Positions 11,961 through 21,121 of a stretch of DNA of 64,000 nt are shown piece by piece (within the stretch, counting starts at the first letter, position 1; each line of letters starts with the position of its first letter). Source of the DNA: Blattamonas nauphoetae (Eukaryota > Preaxostyla > Oxymonadida); the NCBI GenBank assembly GCA_033064195.1, contig JARBJD010000195.1:1-64000 (forward strand). The letters are read 5' to 3'. Under the pieces are notes generated by a model that saw only the letters and a program-made list of their open reading frames with translations, was not told the origin of the DNA and searched no databases. A program made the position numbers and the translations under genes.

Positions 11961-12447
11961 GCGGGACTGTTGGGACTTAGGAGTAGACGGAGGAGGAACG
12001 ATAGATTCTTCTTCCTCTTCTGCAATGGCCTGAGCTCGACGAGCGGCAACATCTATGTATTCAATTTGAAAATGTGGGGTCAGCCAACAGATACATGATC
12101 AAAACACCAAAAAGCATACCATGAAATCTGAACTGTTTCATTCTACGTCGACGTTTTTTTGAGAGGATGATTGCAGTAGATGAGACAGACTGTGAGGGAA
12201 ATGAAGTCACACCTTTCTTTTTCCTTAACTTGATAGTGCATTTCACGCCTTTCTTTCTGGTTGATGAAATTTGAAAGAATTGGGGAAACGGTTGGAATAA
12301 AGATATGGGTGGATCAAACAGACTTTTCTAAAAAGAAACTGCAATAAGAGAAAATCTGTCATGAAGGTTGATACAATTGATCTCACAACAATGTCAAGTT
12401 TTCAGCGCACAACTGGAAGATGAAGGTGCGAGCGACCGAGTGCTGAT
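11961..12447. other. Spacer without recognisable gene
   Basis: Short open frames only. The left part may still belong to the degraded 5' end of the recombinase element. Confidence 0.4.
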
Positions 12448-12467
12448 CTAACCCTAAAACCCTAAAC
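12448..12467. repeat. Interstitial telomere-like motif
   Basis: CTAACCCTAAAACCCTAAAC contains two CCCTAAA units, the plant-type telomere repeat read on the C-rich strand, plus a CTAACCC fragment. It lies directly before the point where the receptor-like gene at 12506 loses homology to its full-length paralogue. The motif is short, so chance cannot be fully excluded. Confidence 0.5.
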
Positions 12468-12505
12468 CGGAAGATCCGAGTGATCCGAACGATCCAAAGA
12501 AAGCG

Positions 12506-13555
12506 ATGTCGAAAGAAGTGAAGGCGCTTCTGAGCTGGCTGATTCCTCTCGTCTCGTGCCTGCTGATCGCTCTGCTGCTGGCTGTCGTGATCATCGTTCT
12601 GCTGCGTCGGCGGAAGAACAAAGCCGAGGCATCGCTGAAGGAGATGGAAGAGCAGGAACCAGTCGAGCTGGAGAAAGTGGAAGAGGTTGGAGGGGATTGT
12701 TCGAATGGGCTGATCCGAGCAGATGGAATGAGCCACTCTGCGTTCGACTCGACTGAGAACCACCCAACCGACAAGCAACCGACAAAAGAGAACAAGAGTG
12801 GGGAGGGCGAAATTGAGAGTGCGGAAGTGATGGCGTGCAGTGGAGACTTTGGGATTGCTGCAGCTCCGATGACGAACACGCTGTATTCTGTGCTTCACAA
12901 GGAACACCGAGAGATTGGGAAGCGAGGAATCGAGATGCAGATTGTGAATGGATTGAAGCATGTTGTGGCTCATCGAGGATGGAGTGATGTTCTGACGCGT
13001 CTTTCGTCTCACTGGATTCTGGTTGACGCGGAAGGAAAAGTTTGCCTGAAACTTGAAATGAGCACGAGTGAAGCGGATGCGGAAGCAGCTCGTCAGCGAC
13101 AGAAGGAACAGGGACTTCCAAACATGGTAGGTCACGAGATCGATCAAGAGAAAGTTGAAAATGAGAAAACGAAAGCGACATGTGATGGAGACAAGTCGGG
13201 AATGGATGGTCTTCGGTGGCGAGCGCCTGAAGTTGTGGCGGCGGAAGAACGAAGTGGAGTGGAATGTGTGGATGGGCACAAAGCGTCAGTTTTTAGTCTT
13301 GGCCTTGTGTTGTGGGAGATTGAGACTGGTCAAGTTCCGTTTGGAGAACTGGATGAAGTGAATGCTCAGCGACAATCGGGAACAGGAATTGGACCGAAAA
13401 TGGAATCACTTCGGAACGAATCGTTGATCTCGCTGATCCGTCGTTGTGTGTCAGTTGACCCGAAGGAACGTCCAACACTGACCGAGATTGGGGAGTTCCT
13501 CTCTTCTCAACCTGAGCACACTCGTGTTCCGTCTGGGCATGAAATGAACGAGTAG
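12506..13555 (+). CDS. 5'-truncated receptor pseudokinase paralogue
   Basis: A 349-residue frame that matches the last roughly 347 residues of the 1,334-residue protein encoded at 14322-18326. It starts at the transmembrane helix (ALLSWLIPLVSCLLIALLLA, then RRRK as a stop-transfer) and keeps the cytoplasmic kinase-like tail: LYSVLHKEHREIGKR, RLSSHWILVD, RWRAPEVV, FSLGLVLWEIETGQVPF and RRCVSVDPKERPTLTEIGEFL. Homology continues about a dozen codons upstream of the ATG (PEDPSDPNDPKKA) and then stops at the telomere-like motif, with an in-frame TAA just before it. The whole ectodomain and signal peptide are missing. It may be a pseudogene that has kept its frame, or a short membrane protein anchored by its N-terminal helix. 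HRD and DFG are absent, as in the paralogue. Stop codon is TAG. Confidence 0.6.
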   Translation: MSKEVKALLSWLIPLVSCLLIALLLAVVIIVLLRRRKNKAEASLKEMEEQEPVELEKVEEVGGDCSNGLIRADGMSHSAFDSTENHPTDKQPTKENKSGEGEIESAEVMACSGDFGIAAAPMTNTLYSVLHKEHREIGKRGIEMQIVNGLKHVVAHRGWSDVLTRLSSHWILVDAEGKVCLKLEMSTSEADAEAARQRQKEQGLPNMVGHEIDQEKVENEKTKATCDGDKSGMDGLRWRAPEVVAAEERSGVECVDGHKASVFSLGLVLWEIETGQVPFGELDEVNAQRQSGTGIGPKMESLRNESLISLIRRCVSVDPKERPTLTEIGEFLSSQPEHTRVPSGHEMNE

Positions 13556-14321
13556 ACACACACCTCACGCACCACTCACTCACTCGATCCAACCTCATCT
13601 CATTCTTCAATTCCTCGCCAATCACTCAATCATTGCCCATCCCGTCACCTTTTCACCGACAACGACTTTCTGTCACTTTATTCATTTCGATACCGTTGTG
13701 ATATCAGATTACCAATTTGGATCGAACACAACACACGAGCACACTCCCGGCCACACACTCTCACTTCACACCACACTCCACCAGTCCATGAATCTCATCC
13801 TCTTTCTCGGCATTCGATGTCATTTTCTTCGCTTTCTCATTTCATGTGTCCCTTTCGATGTGGACACTGCCATTCTCTACCTTTTGACATTCTTCGTTTC
13901 TTTGTATTGATCTTCCCATCTCACTCGATTCATACTTCTTGTTGGGAGGTCGCTGACTTCACTTCAGTGTTTCTCATTGGATTTCGTTCCACCTTCCCTT
14001 CATTTGTCTGTTCTTCACAATCATCATATCTGAACACTTTTCGCCTTATTTCTTCCACTCCGCTTCTGCCTCACCATATTCCTTCTCACACTGGAGTTTG
14101 GTTGTGGTGAAGCAGAAGCCTTCTCACTGTCTGGAGTGATTTTCTGAGATTTCTGTTTCATTTTGCACATCATTCATTCCCATCTTCCTTCTTTTGGCCT
14201 GTTTTTGGAACACAATCTGTCTCAGTCATTTCAAGCTGCCAAGTACAAATAAAGGGACTGATCGACTCAAAACAATTCGTTAAATCACGAAGCAATCAAT
14301 TATTTACTTTGATTTCCACAC
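13556..14321. other. Intergenic spacer between the receptor paralogues
   Basis: Pyrimidine-rich DNA. An AATAAA hexamer (about 14247) could serve as a polyadenylation signal for the upstream gene. No gene seen. Confidence 0.5.
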
Positions 14322-17300
14322 ATGGTGATTGTTGTTCTCTTCTCCGTTCTCTTGCCACAATTTCTTGCACAGGCAAGCCAAGACCAGACGCCAAAGAATC
14401 TCTCATTGTTCCTCAACAAAGAAGCTAGTTCTTTGAAACCGAACGGAAAAGAAACACGATCACTGTTGATGGAAGGACACTACGTTGGAAGCAAGATAAA
14501 CATTTTTGATGAATCAATTGAACTCTCTGGACGCTCGTTAGCAACTTCATCTCGAACAACGATTGAGATTGAAGGAGGCAAGACATCGTCATTTGGATTG
14601 AAGAATGATGAAATTATGAAGAATCCAAATGTCGGGACAAGTGAGAATTGCTTGTTCTCATTGTGGAACTCGTCACTTTTGATGAAATCAATCGAGTTTT
14701 CGCTCAACAATTTTGAAGAATTAAGACATTCCAAGGTGAACAGAGAAGCAGCAAGACTTGCAATTGTTTCGAACAGCATGCTAACAATCGCTGAAAGTGC
14801 TCTTGCAGTATCGCCAAGTTCAAGCCCGATTCTGGTTTTACCATCTGACTGGCACTCGTCGATGATGTCATCGTCAGTTGTGGTTCAATACTGCTCGATT
14901 TCGAATGATGTTGGGTCGATGCGTGGTGTTGTTGAAACATCATCATTTCCATCTTTTGGAGAGTCAGTTTCCATGTCGATTGTTGGATGTTCGTTTGACT
15001 CTTCTCGGATTCTGGGAAATGACGGAACTGGCCTCTCACTGACACGAACACATCGAAAGAATGTGGAATCGGTTGGAAAACTGTCGTCATCGCTGATTGG
15101 TTGCTGGTTTGTGAACATGACTTCGATTGGGTCTTCGCACTCGCCACGCCTTCCACATTTGGATCAGAAGATGTTGGGATGTGTTGTGACACTGACAAGC
15201 TCGCATTTGTCGGGATCGACGATTCGGGACGTGAACACTGTCGGGTGCGTTTTGTGCTCGAATTCCTCCTTCTCCTCCCTCCTCTCCTCCCCCAACACCG
15301 ACCCCAACTCGAACGAAGAGCCTTCCATCATCCTCCCCGATGGATCTGAAGAGATTTTCGAGGATGGTAAAAAGTATAGCTTCGGTTGGAGCGAAAACAC
15401 AGACTTGTCCGTCTCATTCTCCCACTGCGACTTCACCAACACCATCTATGCATCGAATGTTCGCCCTCTCACCTTCGACAACTTCGAGGGCTCCATCACT
15501 CTCCTCTCCTGCTCGTTCGACAAAGCAACTCAGAAGAATGGCCAAGCTGGAGCTGTGTACATCTATGCATCGTCCAATCTGCCCTCATACAAAATGAACA
15601 TCACGTCGTGCAACTTCACCGAATGCTCGGCTAAAAAATTCGGAGGAGGGTTGTATTTGTTCTCAGGCGCTGTCGTCACAGTGACTGGATGCCGCTGTGT
15701 GGAGTGCTCGATCACCGGAGACTACACCTACTATGGAGGGGGAGGAATGTACGTCACACTCTCAGCCACACCAGGCTCGATTGTGTCTGACTTGTATTTT
15801 GAAGGATGCACGAGCAAGTACTGTGCGGGTGGACTGAATCTTCACAATGTGAAGAGCACTCATGACATCACGTGTCTCTTGTTCAAAGAGTGTTCGGCGC
15901 ATAACTCAGATGACGGAGGATTGGGAGGAGCGATGAATCTCTCATCGATGTACTATTCGCAGGATCTAATCTCTGCCTCTTTCCTCACATTCGAAGATTG
16001 TAGTGCAGACTCACAAGGAGCTGGGTTGAATGCGCAATCAAATGCCGGTTCTGTTGCTCTCGCCGACTGTAAGTTCATCCGCTGCAAGCAGGCGAATCCT
16101 TATCCAAGGCATGGCATGGGTGGTGGGCTCTACGCCTGGATCACCTCGTCGACTCTCACTCTGACAGGGTGTCAATTCATCGACTGTGCTACCTCTTCCC
16201 TTGGTGGAGCTGTGTTTGGAAAAGTGGCCGGGCTTGTGATGTCTGAGTGCCTCGTCAAGAACTGTTCGTCGAAGACGAGTGGAGCAGTCTGTATCATCCC
16301 ACTGAAAGCGACATCATCGGTCGCTCTTCAGAACGTTCTCTTCGTTGGGAACACTGTGAGTGACACTCCAACATATTTCGACCTCGAAGAATCCATGGAA
16401 GGATCAGTTCAGTTTGCAGACTTTCTGATCGAGGACAAAGAGAACAATAGCCCAACCGATGTGACCATCACTGATTGTTGGACCACGACCACCCCAAACA
16501 GCGTCGGGATGTATACAACAGGAACCAACGATGATTGGGAAGAAACCTACGTGCGAGTGGATCTCCCTGCCTTCAACAAGATCGGGCCGTATCTGGAACA
16601 GAAAGTTGAAACGGTGCTTGATGTGGTTTCATGGAGAATTGATCTGAGCGTGAAGGGGAAGATACCACTCGAATCACAGGTGTATACAATCAACATGAAA
16701 GAAGCAGAGAGTGGCACTGTACTGACAGGGCAACTGAAGTTCGTGAATGGGATTGGCTCGCTTGTGCCGTCGTCGAATCTGAATCTGAAGTTTTCGACAG
16801 CATACACCATCACTTCGATTGTGGGTGTGGTCCCATCGTCATCAGAGCTCAATGCCATCATCATCACCGCCGAGGCGTGGGCATTCAACCTCGCTTCGAC
16901 TCCATCCTTCCTCTCCTTCACAACACCCGACCCTCCTCCATGTCTCACCGGAACAACAGCCTATCTCCTCTCCAAAGAGCCTGAATATGCATACATTGTT
17001 GTGGTCTTCAACGAAACAGTGAGTGGCTCGTTCGACATTGTTGTGGAGGAGCGAGGGAAGGACGAGACGATCACAGTGGAAATCAATGAGAGTGCGAAGA
17101 CAGGCGAAAGCGACAAGTTTGTTGTGGTGGGTGACGAGCGGATTCTCACGCACGACACGTCATACATCATCAAGTCGATCTTTCCAACACCAGGAACAGA
17201 GTCAACGACAACACCAGTTCGGATGATGGACACAATCACATTCCACATCCCGAAATCGTCGTATGTTCCGCCTGTGAAAGATGACAAGAAAACGATGTCG

Positions 17301-18326
17301 CCTGAAATGAAGGCGCTGCTGAGCTGGCTGATTCCGCTGGTTGCGTGTCTGCTGTTGGCACTGGTCGTGCTGATTGTTGTGTTTGTGTTGGTGTATCGTC
17401 GAAAGAAGAAGAATCCTGAACTGTCACCGAAAGAGATGGAAGAAAGCGACCCAGTTCAAGTTGAAGACAAGATGGATCTCGTCAACGGTGACTCCACGAA
17501 CCAAGTGATCCACTCCGACGGAATTAGCCATTCTGCATTCGACTCGTCCAGCGATCACCTCCCGACTTTTGGTCGCACTCGAGAAGGAGAGAAGGCTCAG
17601 ACCGACTCAGAGTTGGTGGAGGTGATGATGTGCAATGGAGGGTTTGAAATCTCGGCAGCTCCGATGACTGACACGCTCTATTCTGTGCTTCACAAAGAAC
17701 ACCGAGAGATTGGGAAGCGAGCGATTGGGGTGCAGATTGTAAATGGATTGAAGCAGGTCACGGCAACTCGAGGATGGAGTGATGTTCTGACTCGACTTTC
17801 GTCTCACTGGATTCTGATTGACACAGCTGGAAATGTTAAACTGAAGCTTGAAATGAATGCTTCAGAAGCGGAACAAGAAGCTCTTCAGACCCAAACACGA
17901 AAACGTCAATCAGAAGCAGATGTAAACGGAAACGAACGTGAAACAAGCGAACCAGCTGAAAATAAAGAGAAGGACAAAACTGAAATGGATGGGATGAGAT
18001 GGCGAGCACCGGAAGTGGTGTCGTCAAAAGGGGGACAGGTGGATGGGCACAAAGCTGCAGTTTTTAGTCTTGGCCTTGTCTTGTGGGAAATTGAGACTGG
18101 TCAAGTTCCATTTAGAGAACTGGATGCAGTGAATGCTCAGCGACAATCAGGAACAGGAATTGGACCGAAAATGGACTCGTTGAAGAACGCGGAGTTTGTG
18201 TCTCTGATCCATCGTTGTGTTTCAGTTGATCCTGAGCAACGGCCAACACTCTCTGAGATTGGGGAGTTCCTCTCTTCTCATCCCGACGAGACAGTTAGTG
18301 GATCTGGGAACGAGATGAAAGAGTAA
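14322..18326 (+). CDS. Beta-helix surface receptor with pseudokinase tail
   Basis: A single-exon protein of 1,334 residues. It begins with a signal peptide (MVIVVLFSVLLPQFLAQA). Residues about 200-730 hold Cys/Gly-rich repeats typical of right-handed parallel beta-helix (pectin-lyase-like) ectodomains, for example FGGGLYLFSGAVVTVTGC and LGGAVFGKVAGLVMSEC. Residues about 740-980 are beta-rich, probably Ig-like or FN3-like. A TM helix follows at about 1000-1028 (LSWLIPLVACLLLALVVLIV, then YRRKKK). The cytoplasmic tail (about 1110-1325) resembles a tyrosine-kinase-like C-lobe: MRWRAPEVV (APE), FSLGLVLWEIETGQVPF (helix F) and HRCVSVDPEQRPTLSEIGEFL. There is no glycine-rich loop, no VAIK-type lysine, and the HRD/DFG positions are replaced (RLSSHWILID, VKLKLEM), so it is a pseudokinase and probably a docking or scaffold tail. 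Ligand and partners are unknown. The truncated paralogue lies 770 bp upstream in the same orientation. Stop is TAA. Confidence 0.85.
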   Translation: MVIVVLFSVLLPQFLAQASQDQTPKNLSLFLNKEASSLKPNGKETRSLLMEGHYVGSKINIFDESIELSGRSLATSSRTTIEIEGGKTSSFGLKNDEIMKNPNVGTSENCLFSLWNSSLLMKSIEFSLNNFEELRHSKVNREAARLAIVSNSMLTIAESALAVSPSSSPILVLPSDWHSSMMSSSVVVQYCSISNDVGSMRGVVETSSFPSFGESVSMSIVGCSFDSSRILGNDGTGLSLTRTHRKNVESVGKLSSSLIGCWFVNMTSIGSSHSPRLPHLDQKMLGCVVTLTSSHLSGSTIRDVNTVGCVLCSNSSFSSLLSSPNTDPNSNEEPSIILPDGSEEIFEDGKKYSFGWSENTDLSVSFSHCDFTNTIYASNVRPLTFDNFEGSITLLSCSFDKATQKNGQAGAVYIYASSNLPSYKMNITSCNFTECSAKKFGGGLYLFSGAVVTVTGCRCVECSITGDYTYYGGGGMYVTLSATPGSIVSDLYFEGCTSKYCAGGLNLHNVKSTHDITCLLFKECSAHNSDDGGLGGAMNLSSMYYSQDLISASFLTFEDCSADSQGAGLNAQSNAGSVALADCKFIRCKQANPYPRHGMGGGLYAWITSSTLTLTGCQFIDCATSSLGGAVFGKVAGLVMSECLVKNCSSKTSGAVCIIPLKATSSVALQNVLFVGNTVSDTPTYFDLEESMEGSVQFADFLIEDKENNSPTDVTITDCWTTTTPNSVGMYTTGTNDDWEETYVRVDLPAFNKIGPYLEQKVETVLDVVSWRIDLSVKGKIPLESQVYTINMKEAESGTVLTGQLKFVNGIGSLVPSSNLNLKFSTAYTITSIVGVVPSSSELNAIIITAEAWAFNLASTPSFLSFTTPDPPPCLTGTTAYLLSKEPEYAYIVVVFNETVSGSFDIVVEERGKDETITVEINESAKTGESDKFVVVGDERILTHDTSYIIKSIFPTPGTESTTTPVRMMDTITFHIPKSSYVPPVKDDKKTMSPEMKALLSWLIPLVACLLLALVVLIVVFVLVYRRKKKNPELSPKEMEESDPVQVEDKMDLVNGDSTNQVIHSDGISHSAFDSSSDHLPTFGRTREGEKAQTDSELVEVMMCNGGFEISAAPMTDTLYSVLHKEHREIGKRAIGVQIVNGLKQVTATRGWSDVLTRLSSHWILIDTAGNVKLKLEMNASEAEQEALQTQTRKRQSEADVNGNERETSEPAENKEKDKTEMDGMRWRAPEVVSSKGGQVDGHKAAVFSLGLVLWEIETGQVPFRELDAVNAQRQSGTGIGPKMDSLKNAEFVSLIHRCVSVDPEQRPTLSEIGEFLSSHPDETVSGSGNEMKE

Positions 18327-18940
18327 GGATTATGATTGCTCGCATGAATCTCCTCACTCACACACCCTGAACACCTCCAGAAGCTCGCTTGTTCCCGATG
18401 AAGGTTTTGCTCAACTATATTGTCTTGATTTGGAGGAGTTGCGGGAAGGATGGAGAATGGAATGCAGTTCGACAAGAACTGGCTGGTCTCACGTCACACT
18501 CAACTATTTTCTTCGTTCACACTCACTTCCTCTCTTTTTTCTCCTTTGTTTCGGATCCGTCGCTGTTGATTTTGTGGAAAGCAAACACCATTGCATTTCC
18601 TCCCTCAACATGAACCTCTCTCTGCTTTCTTGTCTGTCATCTTTCCTGTTCACCTGACTTATTTTTCATGACTCATCTCACTCTCATCACTCGCATCCTC
18701 CACTTATGACTCTTTACGAGGCTCTTCACATTTGAGAACTGTCTCTGGATGATGTGGAAGCCTTATTCGCGTCTGGAGTTCGTGTGAGTCTTTTCTTCAA
18801 CATTCTGTTCTCTTTTTCTACTTTTCGTCACATCCTCACATCACATTTAATTGATTTTGACTCAATTATTGAAGAAACGTCGATAAATTACAGAGTAACT
18901 CGTGAAATACAATCTCATTCTCTTAACATTCGACAACAGG
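18327..18940. other. Convergent intergenic spacer
   Basis: Lies between the 3' ends of two convergent genes. T-rich plus strand, no motif of note; presumably contains both 3' UTRs. Confidence 0.5.
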
Positions 18941-21072
18941 CTACACCCACGCATCCATCCAGCCCAAAATCTCCTGATACCATCGCTTGATGTCATCTGG
19001 AACCACAATGTGATGTGAGTCGTCCTTGAAAACGACCAACCTCGACGGGATGCCCTGTGCCTGTGAAGCATGAAATGCACCGATGGACTGAACAATGGGA
19101 ACACGGAAATCAAGAAGGCCGTGCATGAACAGTGTGGGAGTCGCTGCACTGCTGATGTTGTAGGAAGGCGACATCCGCTTGTACACGTCCCTTCGCTCCC
19201 ACGGCCGCCACCCTCCCACCTCGCATTCCTGAAACTCCATGATGTCTGTTTGGGAATGCTGCCACGAGAGGTCAAACACACCTGCGAAGTTCACCAGTCC
19301 TTTGAAGAGCGCTGTGCGTGCTTGGATGCAGTTGACCAGATATCCCCCGTAGCTCCATCCCATCGCTCCGATCCGTGTGGCGTCCACCACATCCTCGAAA
19401 CGGGACAGGACATGCCCAACACCCTTCATCACGTCTTCGAACCCCGCTTCCTCCCAATGTCCCATCACTGACTCCCGGAAGTGGCGACCGTATGAAGTGC
19501 TTCCGTGTTGGTTTGGCTGGAAGCAGGCGTACCCGCGATGGCAGAACATCTGAACTTGCCACATCGGCTCCCATCGGTCGGCGTGGAGGAATTCTGGGCC
19601 GCCGTGGATCAAAACGAGCAGAGGAGCTTTGTGGGTCTGGCGGGGGTTGGCTGAGACAGTCGCAGGTGGGAAGAAGAAGCCGTGGATGGTGTCGCCAAGG
19701 CCTCCCACCCATTCACACTCGATAGGCTTCACAAAATGGTATGGTTGGATGATCTCGCTGTTTGGGTCGTAAAAATCGGTTGTGGGTGATGGTGTGGGGG
19801 ATACACTGCAAAAAACCAGCGATGGAGGTCTGTCGGATCGAGACTCGATCAGAACGAGACAGGGCTGCCCACGATCTGAAACAAGAGCTGCCTCGAGGAC
19901 AGAATACGTCTCTGTGGGAATCATTCGTGTTTTCGCATCTGGATCGACCAGTGACACGTACTGTCGAGCTATGTGTTGATTGATGCAAAGAATGCTGTGC
20001 CCGCCGTGAGTTGTCCAATATGATCGCTCAATTCCCGACGGGAATAAATAGCCGAGATAGGTAGTCGTGTTGGTGTTGAGGTCGTACACGGTGAGGTCAA
20101 ATTGGTCCTGGCCGTAATTCGCGATCACTGTCGAGTGAAATAAGACGCGATTCTGGGATGGATTCGGATCAAAGCACGGCATAACCTCCATAAGACCGTT
20201 GGACGTGGTGAGACGGACTGTGGTCTCATTTGAGATGTGGTAGAGATACAGAAGAGAGGTCGTCGATCCGTACGTCTTGGACGAAGCACTGGAGGCATAC
20301 ACAATTGTTTTGCCCGAAGGTGAAAAAGAGAAGCGACGGGGCATGTCTACAGAAATCAAGGAGTAGAAGGATTAAGAATAGAACGGAAAGATGAAGATCA
20401 GACCGATAATCTTGTTTGCGAGACCTGTAGCGTCTGTGGGAGTAAACTGAATCGTTTTGTTCGTGTTTGTAGTATACAAGAATCCTCGTGCCAGTGTTTG
20501 ATCGGTAATAACGTTTACTTCGCGAACTGGTCCGATTGTGAATTCCATCGTGTCTTTTCCGCTTAGACTTCGTTTTTGTTTTTCAAGAGCCGTCCGTTCG
20601 ATGTTTAGACCATTGTACACATTGCAAACAAACGCAAATAGGGTATCATCAGGCGATACCGCGAGTCTGCTGATGGCGAGTGGATACGTGTTGACTATCG
20701 ATGAATCAAGGGTATCGGCATCAAATTTCCGAATAGAAGATCCAGTCGACGATGTGACAATCCCGTAAAAGTATTTCTCTTTCGATGACCAGACAAGATC
20801 GGAGATCGCGGCATCAGCGAATGTGCTCTTGACTGGAAGGCCAATTATCGGTATAACGGTCAAAATATATATGAATTTCGATGATGATTCGTCGTAGGAG
20901 CGATCGACATGTGCTGTGAGCTGAAGAATGAATAAAATGCCATTAAAACCTGTCCAGATGGAGAACTGATGAGATCGAACTGATTATGCAGTTTCACGTA
21001 AATATCTTCGGTAAAAGGCTTTAGTGGTTCAGCAAACAAACAAGAGATAAGAATGAAGACAAGATTAAGCAT
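18941..21072 (-). CDS. Secreted S9 family serine peptidase
   Basis: A prolyl-oligopeptidase-clan hydrolase (S9, acylaminoacyl-peptidase/DPP-like) of 681 residues in three exons: 21072-20950, 20920-20404 and 20346-18941. Introns are 29 nt (20921-20949, GT-AG) and 57 nt (20347-20403); splicing restores one frame of exactly 682 codons. The N-terminus MLNLVFILISCLFA is a signal peptide, so the enzyme is secreted or lysosomal. The first 380 residues have beta-propeller-style repeats (SFSPSGKTIVYAS, LAVSPDDTLFAF). The C-terminal alpha/beta-hydrolase domain has the HGGPE oxyanion segment, Ser in GWSYGGY, Asp in GLLDFRVP and His in DDSHHIV, a complete triad. Start chosen at the first in-frame ATG, which also begins the signal peptide. 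The dynein-like gene ends only 49 bp upstream. Stop is TAG. Confidence 0.9.
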
Positions 21073-21121
21073 CCATTCTTTTGTTGAATTCCACTTTGGT
21101 CTGATCAAAGAAAAAAAAGAG

